A stretch of DNA of 64,000 nt from JAICIG01 sp035532215 (GCA_035532215.1 DATKRK010000301.1:1-64000); one strand, 5' to 3'. Numbered from the stretch's first letter, positions 1 through 8,560 are shown. Numbers and translations are program-made. Notes: generated by a model from the sequence alone, not told the origin.

Positions 1-198
1 GTCGCCTTGTACTTGGATTTCGCACAGATCGATCGCGATCATCCGCCCAACTACGAATTGTTTTTCGGCGAGCGGCTGCCTGACGAGCAGGTGCTCTCCC
101 GTCCCATGTCGCCTGCGGATGCGGTGCATTTTGCGTCGGCCGCCGCCTTTGGAGCGCAATTCACCGTGGTGGGGCCCGGCGAATCGACGACCGGCTGA
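1..198 (+). CDS. C-terminal end of a FeeM-like N-acyl amino acid synthase (cut by window start)
   Basis: Only the last 65 codons are in the window; the frame is open from base 1 to the TGA at 196-198. The residues align by eye with the C-terminal part of the FeeM-like gene at 464-1379: both share an HP-x-Y-x(3)-FG-x(3)-PDE-x(3)-RP-x-S-x-AD pattern followed by an FA-x-AA stretch. That makes this the tail of a paralogous acyltransferase rather than an independent small protein. FeeM-family enzymes join a fatty acyl group from acyl carrier protein to an amino acid. The catalytic GNAT core is outside the window, so the function here is inferred from the paralog only. Confidence 0.55.
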   Translation, partial: VALYLDFAQIDRDHPPNYELFFGERLPDEQVLSRPMSPADAVHFASAAAFGAQFTVVGPGESTTG

Positions 199-463
199 TC
201 TTGCTTGTCCCGCTGCTTCGGAGCTGGCAAAAGTCATGACGAAATGGCGCCGTACCCTCGTCTTGCCCGAGCAGTATGGATCGCGCAGTTTTTATGCAAG
301 TTCGCGGATTTAGACGGACGAGATTGTAAAAGCAGAGTGACGTGATTGCGGCGGCAGGGCGGCGATCATTTTCGAAACGGCGTCTAGGCCAAAAAAGAGT
401 CGACCGGCTGATAGAAGCTAGCCGGCCTTCCGCAGTTCCGTAAAAAGGGGCGGCGGTTCGGAG

Positions 464-1379
464 GTGCGTTCAATTCGGGGGTTGGCCAGGCAGTTGCTCG
501 TCTCACGCGTACAAGGAACCTCACGATTCTTGCGCGCCGTCCTGAATCGCCGAATGCCGCCGCAGCGCACCGTCCTGGGTTCGTCTGCAGAGCAGCGTTA
601 TGCCAAGCGGATCGCGTGGCTGCGTTTCGGCTTGTGTACGATGCTTATCTCGGAGCCGGCTTGATTGAGCCGAATCCTTACGAAATGCGGGTGACTCGCC
701 ACCACCTGCTGCCCACGACGGAAATCTTTCTCGCGCTGGACGATGATCGACCGATCGCTACGGTCAGCTTGGTGCGGGACAGCGAGGCGGGACTGCCTTG
801 CGAGAGGCTGTTTCCTCTTGAGGTAAACAGGCGCCGGCGGCGCGGCGTGCAGTTAGGCGAGGCTTCGTCGCTGGCAGTGGCAACCACAGATTTGCCGCGA
901 AGGCGCGTGCTGATCAGTATGATGCGGGCCTTGGCGCAAACGGCGAGGCTGCGGAATCTGGATGAACTGCTAGCGACGGTCCATCCGCGGCATGCTTCAT
1001 TCTACCAGCAGGTGCTCTACTTCCAGGCGATTGGCTCGACCGTGCCTCACCGGCAGTTGCGTAATCGTCCGGCCCTGGGGTTGTCGCTTTCATTCCCGCG
1101 CATCGATCGGGTTCGTCCGCGAACGTACAGTTTCTCAATCGTCCCAGCATGGCGATGCTGCTCGATCTGCTGCGTTTGGAGCAGGAGCAGCACCCCAGTT
1201 ACCTGGCGTATTTCGGCGCCGCAATTCCCGATGAGGAACTGAGATATCGACCGATTTCCGGCGCCGACCGGAGGTACTTTGCGCACGCCGCATCCAACAG
1301 CCGGATGCCTCCCATCGAGGCCGCCTGCGACGAAAACGGCGACCTTGCGAATCAGCAACTACGGCGGGCTAGCGCGTGA
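464..1379 (+). pseudogene. FeeM-like N-acyl amino acid synthase, frameshifted
   Basis: The middle part (about 612-1080) reads as the GNAT-fold core of the N-acyl amino acid synthase FeeM family: an AAFRLVYDAYL segment, then NPYEMRVT and HHLLPTTEIF, then a SLVRDSE stretch. FeeM enzymes transfer an acyl chain from acyl-ACP to an amino acid. The family-like C-terminus (HPSYLAYFG, PDEELRYRPIS) lies in another frame, 1080-1379. The switch falls at the GGGG run at 1077-1080, where one extra G would restore one frame. A second switch near 605-612 would join an N-terminal piece starting at GTG 464 to the core. If both shifts are real the gene is dead; if they are sequence errors it is a complete enzyme of about 300 residues. 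A GTG at 616 is the only start inside the core frame. Confidence 0.6.
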
Positions 1380-1561
1380 ACCCTGTCAGATAGCACTTGA
1401 ATTTTCTGGAATCGCTTGGCAACGAAGCGGACGAAACCAAAAAGGCGGCGATGGCGCCAGATTTAACGAAAGCGCGGGTTACGAACGTCCGAAGCAAATC
1501 GATACGGCAAGATTGGCGTCCAGGGGATCGATCGGTTCGGTTGGCAACCTATCTTTAAACG

Positions 1562-2758
1562 ATGTGGTCTTTCGCTTTACGAACACTGTTGGCCGACCGC
1601 GGCAAGCTTGCGACTGCCTTGGTAGGGGTCGTGTTCTCGGTCGTATTGGTGAACGTGCAAGGCGGCCTGTTTGTCGGCCTGCTGAGAAAGGCCAGTTTGC
1701 TTGTAGATTTTGGGCAAGCCGACGTCTGGGTCGGGCACAAGCGGATGCACAACGTGGATTTTCCGCGAGATATTCCGCAACGTTGGCTTTGGCGAATTCG
1801 AGGCGTACCGGGCGTGGCGTCCGCCGAGAGCTACGTGGTCGGTCATAGCACGATGACCCTGCCCAGCGGCGCGTTCGAACAGGTCGTAGTCGTCGGCAGC
1901 GATCCGGCGACTTTGCTGGGCAATGCCTGGACGTCCGGAGACAACAGTCCCGCCGCGGACGGCGATACGCTGTCGCTGCTTGATCCGTCTTTTTATGCCT
2001 GGACGTCCGGAGACAACAGTCCCGCCGCGGTTCGCCGTTCCGACGGGATTCTGGTGGACGAATTCGAAAGCGAGAAGCTCGAAAACCCGCGAATCGGCGA
2101 CGTACGCGAAATCGGCGGACGCCGTGCGAAGATTGTCGGGCACAGTCGGGGCATTGTCGGCTTCTTGGTAACGCCTTACGTGTTCACGACGCTCGGACGC
2201 AGCTTGCAATATCTCGGCAAACCGCCAGACAAGTGTTCTTATTTTCTGGTCAAGCTGGAACCGGGAGCGAACGCCGAAGAAGTATGCGCCGCGATCAACC
2301 GCTGCGCCCCCGAATTGGATGCCTTGCCCCGCAACGCCTACGCCCGTAAAAGCGTCAATTACTGGCTCACTCGCACGGGGCTGGGCATCAGTTTCGGGGC
2401 AGCGACGTGCTTGGGGCTGTTGGTCGGCCTGATCATCGTGGCGCAAACGCTCTACGCTTCGGTCCTCGACCGCTTGAGCGAATTCGGCGCGCTCAAGGCG
2501 ATCGGCGCTCGCGAGCGGCAGATTTACGTCGTGCTATTTTTTCAAGCCAGCACAATGGCCCTGGCAGGCGCGGCCATCGGACTAGCGTTCGTGTGGGCGA
2601 TCGAGCGAGGGTTTGCGACGCCGCATGCGCCCATCGTCGTGCCCTGGTGGATGTCGTTCGGCAGTTGCGCCCTGGTGTTGGCGATCTGCCTGGGCTCGTC
2701 GCTGCTTCCGTATCTCCGCATCCGGAAAGTGGACCCCATGATTGTTTTGCAGACTTGA
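1562..2758 (+). CDS. ABC transporter permease, DevC/MacB (FtsX) type
   Basis: This 398-residue membrane protein begins with a hydrophobic segment (about residues 16-36), has a long extracytoplasmic domain, and ends with three hydrophobic segments (about 275-300, 320-345, 360-385). That is the FtsX/MacB topology. The next two genes encode the ATPase and an HlyD-type adaptor, giving a DevBCA-like tripartite exporter. DevBCA systems move lipids or small amphiphiles across the envelope; here an N-acyl amino acid made by the neighbouring FeeM-like enzyme is a reasonable cargo (inference). Oddity: the periplasmic domain contains two identical 36-bp in-frame repeats, each encoding AWTSGDNSPAA, within the usually conserved stretch that ends DGILVDE. 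Confidence 0.85.
   Translation: MWSFALRTLLADRGKLATALVGVVFSVVLVNVQGGLFVGLLRKASLLVDFGQADVWVGHKRMHNVDFPRDIPQRWLWRIRGVPGVASAESYVVGHSTMTLPSGAFEQVVVVGSDPATLLGNAWTSGDNSPAADGDTLSLLDPSFYAWTSGDNSPAAVRRSDGILVDEFESEKLENPRIGDVREIGGRRAKIVGHSRGIVGFLVTPYVFTTLGRSLQYLGKPPDKCSYFLVKLEPGANAEEVCAAINRCAPELDALPRNAYARKSVNYWLTRTGLGISFGAATCLGLLVGLIIVAQTLYASVLDRLSEFGALKAIGARERQIYVVLFFQASTMALAGAAIGLAFVWAIERGFATPHAPIVVPWWMSFGSCALVLAICLGSSLLPYLRIRKVDPMIVLQT
1923..1958 (+). repeat. 36-bp direct repeat, copy 1, inside permease gene
   Basis: This 36-base unit (starting ATGCCTGGACG, ending CCGCCGCGG) recurs identically at 1995-2030, a period of 72 bp, so both copies are translated in the same frame as AWTSGDNSPAA. The unit is not needed by the permease fold as far as can be judged. 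Confidence 0.9.
1995..2030 (+). repeat. 36-bp direct repeat, copy 2, inside permease gene
   Basis: Identical to 1923-1958 and separated from it by 36 bp of non-identical sequence. It lies just before the conserved RRSDGILVDE segment of the permease. Confidence 0.9.
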
Positions 2759-2770
2759 GATCGGAATCGA

Positions 2771-3505
2771 ATGCCTCACGACACGATCGTCGCGCGCGAC
2801 CTGTACAAAGGCTACCAACGCGGCGGAACGCTGACCCCCGTGCTCTGCGGCGTCAATCTGACGGTCCGCGGCGGCGAATTCACTTATCTGGTCGGTCCCT
2901 CGGGCAGCGGTAAGACCACTTTGCTCTCCATCCTGGGCTGCATTTTGACTCCCGATTTCGGAGATTTGCGGATTCTTGGAGAGGATCTGCTGCAACTCAG
3001 CGAGGCGCAGCGAGCGGACTTGCGCCGAGAACGAATCGGCTTCGTATTTCAACGCTTTCACTTGATTCGGGGCTTGAACGCCGCGGAAAACGTCGCAGTT
3101 CCGTTGACGCTCGGCGGCGTGGCGCCCCGAGCGGCTCGGCAGCGATCGTTGGAACTGCTTGAAGCCGTGGGCTTGGCGGACCGAGCCAAATCACATCCCG
3201 CCCGACTGAGCACCGGACAGTGCCAGCGGATCGCCTTGGCCCGAGCGCTTGCAGCGGGCCCCGATCTGATTCTGGCCGACGAGCCGACCGCCTCGCTGGA
3301 CGCAGAAAACGGACAGGAAGCCATGCGTCTGCTGCGCCGGCTGACGGCGGAACAGGGCAAGACGGCGGTGGTAGTCACGCACGATCATCGAATCTTCGAA
3401 TTCGCCGATCGCATCCTACACTTGGATGCGGGCCGGATTCGCGGCGTTTCGACGGATGATGCTCCGGAATTTCGCCAACGGTCGTTATCGGCCGCAGGAG
3501 GATAA
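2771..3505 (+). CDS. ABC transporter ATP-binding protein, LolD/MacB/DevA type
   Basis: This 244-residue ATPase has a Walker A motif GPSGSGKT (about 42-49), a signature segment LSTGQCQR (about 146-153; the usual SGGQ reads STGQ) and a Walker B LILADEP (about 165-171), followed by VVVTHDHRIFEFADR, the H-loop region. Size and motifs match the LolD/MacB/DevA ATPases that energise FtsX-type permeases. It starts 12 bp after the permease stop and is followed 4 bp later by the adaptor gene, so the three form one transcription unit. It hydrolyses ATP at the inner membrane to drive export through the permease at 1562 and the adaptor at 3510. Confidence 0.9.
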   Translation: MPHDTIVARDLYKGYQRGGTLTPVLCGVNLTVRGGEFTYLVGPSGSGKTTLLSILGCILTPDFGDLRILGEDLLQLSEAQRADLRRERIGFVFQRFHLIRGLNAAENVAVPLTLGGVAPRAARQRSLELLEAVGLADRAKSHPARLSTGQCQRIALARALAAGPDLILADEPTASLDAENGQEAMRLLRRLTAEQGKTAVVVTHDHRIFEFADRILHLDAGRIRGVSTDDAPEFRQRSLSAAGG

Positions 3506-3509
3506 TGAG

Positions 3510-4565
3510 ATGCTAAAAGTCGTGTTGGCGACGCTGGGCATCGCCGTCTTGGCCGCGCTAGGAGTGGTCATCGACGCGGACTCTCGTCAAAGCTCCCGGG
3601 TCGAGCCCGAGGAATCGTCGTCGAACTGGATTTACGCACCCGGCCGCGTCGAAGGCGCCACCGAGGAAATCGAGTTGCGCCCTCAACTTCGCGACCGGAT
3701 CGTCGAAATACTCGTGCGAGAGGGGGACGTCGTCGACGCCGGAACGGTCTTGCTGCGACTCGATGGGACGACCCAGCATCACGAGTGTGCCATGGCCGAG
3801 GCCGAGTTGGAGATTGCCTCGGCGGAACTCGAAAAACTCGAAAACGGGGCCCGCTACGAGGAGCTTCGCGAGGCGCAGGCGGAACTTCGGGCGATGGAGG
3901 CGCGGCTTACCGGAGCTCAAGACCGATTGAAGCGCACGGGCAACCTGCGGCAGCGCGGAGCGACCAGCCAACTCGACGTGGTGGCCGATTCAACGGAAGT
4001 CCAAACGCTCTCCGCGCAGGTCGAGGCGGCTCAAGCGCGGCTTGACTTGCTGCAGGCCCCGCCGCGCGATGATGATTTGCGCCGCGCGCGCGGGCGAGTC
4101 GCCGGCGTTCGAGCCCGCTTGAACCTGGCGCGTCGCGACCTGGAAAAGACGTCGCTCCAAGCGCCGTGCGCCGGGCAGGTGCTGAAAGTCCATCCTAAGG
4201 TCGGCGAACTGGCAGGGCCGGATACCGCGGAGCCAGCCGTGATCATGGCCGACACTTCGGCGACGTGCGTGCGTGCGTTCGTCGAGGAACTCGACGCCCC
4301 GCGGATGACCGCCGGCTTGCCCGTGACCGTCGACGCCGATGGCCTGCCGGGTCGGTATTTTCGGGGCCGCGTAACGCGACTCGCTCCGCGGATGAGCCGC
4401 AAACGGCTTTGGACCGACGACCCCGCCGAGCAATTCGACAGCAAGGTCCGCGAGCTCTGGATCGAATTGGAAGATGCGAAAGCTCTGATCGTGGGCCTTC
4501 GGGTCGATGTGCGAATTCAATTAAACCCGCCGCCAGAAAAGGCAAGCCAAGGATTACCGCGATGA
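3510..4565 (+). CDS. HlyD/DevB-type periplasmic adaptor (membrane fusion) protein
   Basis: I chose ATG 3510 because an AGGAGG-type ribosome binding site lies just upstream; a longer frame from 3426 would overlap the ATPase gene. The 351-residue product has one N-terminal hydrophobic anchor (about 3-20), a lipoyl-like segment (VEILVREGDVVDAGTVLLRLDG), an alanine/glutamate/arginine-rich coiled coil (about 85-195), a second lipoyl-like half (LQAPCAGQVLKVHPKVGELAG) and a beta-barrel. This is the standard layout of adaptors that bridge an inner-membrane exporter to the outer membrane. Its stop overlaps the next start as ATGA, tying it to the nitroreductase-like gene. Confidence 0.88.
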   Translation: MLKVVLATLGIAVLAALGVVIDADSRQSSRVEPEESSSNWIYAPGRVEGATEEIELRPQLRDRIVEILVREGDVVDAGTVLLRLDGTTQHHECAMAEAELEIASAELEKLENGARYEELREAQAELRAMEARLTGAQDRLKRTGNLRQRGATSQLDVVADSTEVQTLSAQVEAAQARLDLLQAPPRDDDLRRARGRVAGVRARLNLARRDLEKTSLQAPCAGQVLKVHPKVGELAGPDTAEPAVIMADTSATCVRAFVEELDAPRMTAGLPVTVDADGLPGRYFRGRVTRLAPRMSRKRLWTDDPAEQFDSKVRELWIELEDAKALIVGLRVDVRIQLNPPPEKASQGLPR

Positions 4566-5725
4566 CGCCGCAGAGTGTTGCCGAGCAGGCCCTTGGTTTT
4601 GCCGAACGCCCCGCGGGCGAATCGGGCGCCATTCGGCCGGCCAGCGACTTGCTGGTCGTGGAATTGGTGCGAGCCGCAACGCTGGCGCCTTCGCCCGACA
4701 ATAATCAGCCTTGGCGCTTCGAATTCCGCGAGGGGCGATTGTTGGTTTTCGCGGATGCCAGCCGGGGATTGCCGTCGGACACGGACGGCATGTTCTGCCT
4801 GTTGGCGTTAGGGGCCGCTGTCGAGAATATTTGCCTTGCGGCCCGCGCGATGGGGTATGCGCCGACCGTCAAATGCCTTGTGGAGAAACCGCCGCTCGGC
4901 GCCGCCGCAGCCTGCCCGCCGGTCGCCGAGGTCACATTTCAGCCGTCCGATGCCGAACGCGACCCGCTGGTCGACCAACTAACGCTTCGCTGCACCTGCC
5001 GGCGGCCGTTTGACGTGCGCGCGATCGGGCCGGAAAAACTAGCCCGACTGTCTGCCGCAGCCGCCGAGGCGGGCGACGTGCGCGTCGATTGGCTGTTGAG
5101 ACGCGAAGAGCTCGATTCCGTGGCGCAGTTGGTGGCTGCCGGCGATCGCATTCGTTTCGAATATCAACCGTTCCACGCCGAGTTGTATCGGCAATTGCGT
5201 TTCCGTCGTGCCGAGGCCGAACAGACGCGCGACGGCTTGGACCTGCGCACGCTCGAACTACCTCCAGGCGGCGGCCTGATGTTGCATCTGCTGCGTTCAT
5301 GGACGTTTTTGTCGGCGCTCAATCGGCTGGGGTTTAGCCGTTTGCTAACGTTGTCGGCGGCAAAACTCGTGCGTTGCTCCGGCGCCATTGGCGCACTCAG
5401 TGTACCTGAGTGCGAGGGCGCTGCCGCCATGGCCCATTACCTGGCCGCGGGACGGGCGTTCCAGCGGCTTTGGCTGACGACGCACAGCGAAGGCCTGGCG
5501 CTGCATCCCCTAGGCAGTCTCCCGATCTTCATGCGCCCCAGCGCGCAGCGAGCGGCTTTGCCGCGACATCGACGGTTGGCCGAAAAGATCACGCGGGAGT
5601 TTGCGGCGCTTGTGCCGGAGACCAGCCAACGAGTCACGACGATTCTCTTTCGAATTGGGCATGCCAAGCCGCCTGACGTCCGGTCCTTGCGTCGAAGTCC
5701 CGAGGACGTACTAGAACAGTTCTGA
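4562..5725 (+). CDS. Nitroreductase-fold flavoprotein
   Basis: The 387-residue product starts at ATG 4562, overlapping the adaptor stop by ATGA. An N-terminal segment APSPDNNQPWRFEF (about 42-55) is the typical flavin-binding region of nitroreductase-family proteins. A second half, GAAAMAHYLAAGRAFQRLWLTTHSEGLALHPLGSLP, matches the C-terminal dimer/active-site region of the same fold. Family members reduce nitro compounds, or in biosynthetic clusters oxidise peptide or acyl-amino-acid substrates using FMN. Its position between an exporter and a ThiF-like adenylyltransferase, downstream of an N-acyltransferase, suggests redox tailoring (for example alpha,beta-dehydrogenation) of the acyl amino acid. 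That role is inference. Confidence 0.8.
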   Translation: MTPQSVAEQALGFAERPAGESGAIRPASDLLVVELVRAATLAPSPDNNQPWRFEFREGRLLVFADASRGLPSDTDGMFCLLALGAAVENICLAARAMGYAPTVKCLVEKPPLGAAAACPPVAEVTFQPSDAERDPLVDQLTLRCTCRRPFDVRAIGPEKLARLSAAAAEAGDVRVDWLLRREELDSVAQLVAAGDRIRFEYQPFHAELYRQLRFRRAEAEQTRDGLDLRTLELPPGGGLMLHLLRSWTFLSALNRLGFSRLLTLSAAKLVRCSGAIGALSVPECEGAAAMAHYLAAGRAFQRLWLTTHSEGLALHPLGSLPIFMRPSAQRAALPRHRRLAEKITREFAALVPETSQRVTTILFRIGHAKPPDVRSLRRSPEDVLEQF

Positions 5726-5764
5726 TCCGGAGCCGGGTTTTACGGCGACAGAGGAGTTTTTTGC

Positions 5765-6697
5765 ATGGCAACTGTTTTCGAGCCTTCCAGCGGCATTCAG
5801 GCGGAGAGGGCTGACGACGCCGCCTGGCGCTACGAAGAAGCGTTCAGCCGCAACCTGGGATTGATCTCGCCTGAAGAGCAGTCGAGGCTGCGACGATCCC
5901 ACGTCGCGATCCCTGGCATGGGCGGAGTAGGCGGCATGCACCTGTTGACGCTGGCTCGTATGGGCATCGGGCGATTTACGATTGCCGATCCCGACGCGTT
6001 CGAGATGGCGAACTTCAACCGCCAGGCAGGCGCCCACGTCCACACCTTGGGTCGCGGAAAGGCCGAGGTGATGGCCGAACAGGCCCTGGCGGTCAATCCG
6101 GAACTCGAGCTGCGAGTTTTTCGGGAAGCGGTCACCGAGGAGAATATCGACCAGTTCCTCCACGGCGTCGACTTAGTCGTCGATGGGATCGACTTCTTCG
6201 CTATCGACGCCCGCCGCCTGTTGTTTCGCGAGGCGCGGCGTCGCGGCATCTGGTGCGTCACGGCCGGCCCGATCGGATTCAGCGCGGCTTGGCTGGCGTT
6301 CGATCCGGAGGGCATGAGTTTCGACGAGTATTTCGATCTTTGCGACGACCAGCCTCGTATCGAGCAACTGATCGCCTTTGCCGTCGGCCTAACTCCCAAG
6401 GCGACGCACCTGCGGTATCTCGACTTGTCGCGGGTCAATCCCGATTCGGGCGCCGGTCCTTCGGCGTCGCTGGCCTGTCAGCTTTGCAGCGGTGTGGTCG
6501 CCGCCGAATCGCTGAAGATCTTGCTGGGACAACAAGACGTTCGTCCGGCACCCTATTATTTCCAGTTTGATGCATGCCGCCGAAAGCTAGTCCGCGGCGT
6601 ATTGCGCAGAGGAAACCGGGGTCCCATGCAGAGGGCCAAGCGAGCGTATCTTCGCCGCCGACTTAGCGCCCCTCGCCGCGGCGAGCGAGAGGCGTAA
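5765..6697 (+). CDS. ThiF/MoeB/HesA-family E1-like adenylyltransferase
   Basis: This 310-residue protein carries an adenylation core: the nucleotide loop GMGGVGG (51-57), IADPD (73-77), the NFNRQ motif (83-87) that includes the ATP-contacting arginine, and VVDGIDFF (138-145). One CxxC pair (CQLC, 238-241) is visible; the second zinc-binding pair found in many MoeB/ThiF proteins is not, so zinc may be absent. E1-like enzymes activate a carboxylate as an acyl-adenylate, either a protein C-terminus or a small molecule. No ubiquitin-like or sulfur-carrier partner is encoded nearby, so a small-molecule or amino acid substrate within this cassette is plausible. It lies 39 bp after the nitroreductase-like gene. 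Confidence 0.85.
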   Translation: MATVFEPSSGIQAERADDAAWRYEEAFSRNLGLISPEEQSRLRRSHVAIPGMGGVGGMHLLTLARMGIGRFTIADPDAFEMANFNRQAGAHVHTLGRGKAEVMAEQALAVNPELELRVFREAVTEENIDQFLHGVDLVVDGIDFFAIDARRLLFREARRRGIWCVTAGPIGFSAAWLAFDPEGMSFDEYFDLCDDQPRIEQLIAFAVGLTPKATHLRYLDLSRVNPDSGAGPSASLACQLCSGVVAAESLKILLGQQDVRPAPYYFQFDACRRKLVRGVLRRGNRGPMQRAKRAYLRRRLSAPRRGEREA

Positions 6698-6738
6698 GTC
6701 CCCCGATTTCATCACGCTCCGCTCCGCGCATACAAAGA

Positions 6739-6770
6739 CCCAGTTCCGAGCACGAGGGCTCGGAACTGGG
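6739..6770. terminator. Hairpin between convergent genes
   Basis: Thirteen-base perfect arms (6739-6751 and 6758-6770) flank a six-base loop, in the 101 bp between the ThiF-like gene (+) and the PEP-CTERM gene (-). Neither side has a long T run, although the minus-strand exit side is moderately T-rich. The position suits a bidirectional terminator. Confidence 0.7.
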
Positions 6771-6798
6771 CCAAATTCGGAAACAACGCGGGGGCGTC

Positions 6799-7749
6799 TT
6801 AGCCTGCTCGGCGCCGCCGGAACAAGCAGAGCGAAGTCCCCATCAGCCCCCAAAGGGCCAGCGAGGCGGGCTCCGGAACCGCATGCACTTGAACCGGATC
6901 TTGCGTTACCAGCGGCCACTGACTGGTGATGCCAAAGTCTCCGTTGGCCGTCGTGCTGCCTTTAATTATCACTTGGTTCAGGATGCCGTTGAGTTGTGCA
7001 TTCGAGAAGCCAAAATTGTCGGCAGCCGCACTCGGCGGCACGTGCTGGTCCGGAATGAAAGTCAGCCCTGTGTTGTTGAAGATCATGCCCAGCGACCCGG
7101 TGAACGTCGTGGTGGCGTTGGCGTTGGCGGCCACCGTATTCGGACCTAGGGCCTGCCAATAGTAGCCGCTGCCCCACGTTCCCGTAGCCCCGACGCCGGC
7201 GTAAAATGTGCCAGTCTCGGCGTTGGCGATGCCCTGCGCAATCGTACCCCCGTCGCTGAAATTCACTGTGTTTCCGACGAACAGTCCGATCATCGTGTTT
7301 TGCAAATTCGACGAAGTGCCGCCAGCCGCCTGCACATTCGACAAAACGGCGAGTGTGTTGGCAAACGAAGTCGTGGGAGTGATTTGGAAGCTCGTGGCGC
7401 CGTCTGAGCCTGCAACAGCGTTCACCGTGACGTCATACACACCCGTCAATTGAAAACCAACGGGTGAAAGGCTGTTGTTACCGCTAGTCGTTTGGGACGT
7501 GGTCACGTTCAAAATACCGATGAAGCGATCACCAACGCCGATCGTGGCGTTACTCGAAAGCTCGTTACCGCTCGAGTCAACGACCTCTTCAAAGCTGGTA
7601 ATCTTGAACTGTGTGATTTGGTTTCCGCCGGTTTGGTAAAGATCGCCGACGCTCGAGACAGGGCCGGCCAACGACAGCGAAGGCAGCGCAAAAACCGCGG
7701 CGCTGTAAATCAGTGTTCGCAGCGCAGCTCTTGTATTCAAAAACCTCAT
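6799..7749 (-). CDS. PEP-CTERM sorting-domain protein
   Basis: The chosen ATG (7747-7749) gives 316 residues and has a GAGGG element upstream; an extension to 7833 lacks one. There is an N-terminal signal peptide (hydrophobic core LIYSAAVFALPSLSLA, about 13-30), a threonine/asparagine/glycine-rich secreted body with no recognisable catalytic motif, and a C-terminal tail VPEPASLALWG, a hydrophobic span and the basic cluster RRRR. That tail is the PEP-CTERM signal recognised and cut by exosortases, and an exosortase gene lies about 1.6 kb away at 9356. The protein is therefore probably a surface or exopolysaccharide-attached protein of unknown binding function, transcribed away from the exosortase operon. 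Confidence 0.9.
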   Translation of the reverse strand: MRFLNTRAALRTLIYSAAVFALPSLSLAGPVSSVGDLYQTGGNQITQFKITSFEEVVDSSGNELSSNATIGVGDRFIGILNVTTSQTTSGNNSLSPVGFQLTGVYDVTVNAVAGSDGATSFQITPTTSFANTLAVLSNVQAAGGTSSNLQNTMIGLFVGNTVNFSDGGTIAQGIANAETGTFYAGVGATGTWGSGYYWQALGPNTVAANANATTTFTGSLGMIFNNTGLTFIPDQHVPPSAAADNFGFSNAQLNGILNQVIIKGSTTANGDFGITSQWPLVTQDPVQVHAVPEPASLALWGLMGTSLCLFRRRRAG

Positions 7750-7902
7750 GATCAAAATCCCTCGTAAGAAAAACCCGTCCAGCCACCTGGGTCGCCGAGC
7801 GCCGCGCAGCGCTCTTGCAGAGCGACTCACCAAGTGGTCCGGCCCGATTCTGCGCCTGCATGTCGGGAAGGCGCAAATTGAAATCGGCCGTCAAACCACG
7901 GA

Positions 7903-8430
7903 CTAAAGAGGGATTGCGCGAGGAGGCCGGAAGAAGCGGTCTTCCAGAGGAGAGGGAAGCGAGATACGGCTGCAGAGAGTGAGCCGCGAAACTAAATTGC
8001 TCTGCGCCGTGGTCGGCGCTTCGCTGGCAAGAGCTGCCAAGCCGGCGCTGGGGCCGACACTTGGCGGTTGAGATCCAGCGCCCCCAGCGTTGTTCGTCAC
8101 GCTCGGCGGCAAGGAGGGTTGCTGGCGGTCGCGGATAAGAGGCATCGCCGGCTGCGGATCGACGGGCCGCTGCGGGGCAGCCATTTCGCCGCTCAGCACC
8201 GCATCACAGTTGACGATCACGCCCGCAGTGGCATCGCCAAGCGATACCAGCCAAACGACCAACGCGGCCCCGGCGACGCACATGGCGCGAAAGCCAGAGG
8301 CTCGGCAGGATCGGTGCTCGCGGTGGCAGGTCATTGCGGCTTTGACTCCGGCCTCGCACTTGGAGGCCCTGGAACCCAATAGTCCAACAGTGCCGATCAT
8401 AACCAGCGAAGCGGCCGCGTCAAGCATCAT
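7903..8430 (-). CDS. Small secreted-looking protein of unknown function
   Basis: I do not recognise the family. The frame encodes up to 175 residues; ATG 8334 is an alternative start that gives a basic N-terminus (with CHREHRSCR) followed by a strong hydrophobic segment AGAALVVWLVSLG, like a signal peptide. The rest is proline/alanine/serine-rich, low in complexity, and ends with an arginine- and proline-rich tail (DRFFRPPRA). It lies 153 bp upstream of the PEP-CTERM gene on the same strand. Codon pattern and signal-like N-terminus favour a real gene, but composition alone could also produce such a frame in high-GC DNA. Confidence 0.4.
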   Translation of the reverse strand: MMLDAAASLVMIGTVGLLGSRASKCEAGVKAAMTCHREHRSCRASGFRAMCVAGAALVVWLVSLGDATAGVIVNCDAVLSGEMAAPQRPVDPQPAMPLIRDRQQPSLPPSVTNNAGGAGSQPPSVGPSAGLAALASEAPTTAQSNLVSRLTLCSRISLPSPLEDRFFRPPRAIPL

Positions 8431-8560
8431 TTCGAAAAAATGGAAAAAACCGCAGGGACGCCCAGTCGCGGCTTTTGACCGGGCCAGGCAGTGATGCCTG
8501 AGATCGAATGTCCATTATTTCCGGCGCCCGCGTGCGTCGCCCCGCAGCCTCCCGCACTAA

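Noticed and set aside
1923..2030. CRISPR-like array
   Set aside because: Only two repeat units, inside a translated gene and in frame; no cas genes anywhere in the window.
1577..2446. Long antisense frame opposite the permease (and similar antisense frames across the EPS genes)
   Set aside because: High-GC codon bias keeps reverse frames open; the translated sequences lack motifs and the sense frames have clear families.
5765..6697. Molybdopterin or thiamine biosynthesis MoeB/ThiF proper
   Set aside because: No sulfur-carrier protein or other moe/thi genes nearby and only one CxxC pair; context favours a biosynthetic-cassette role.
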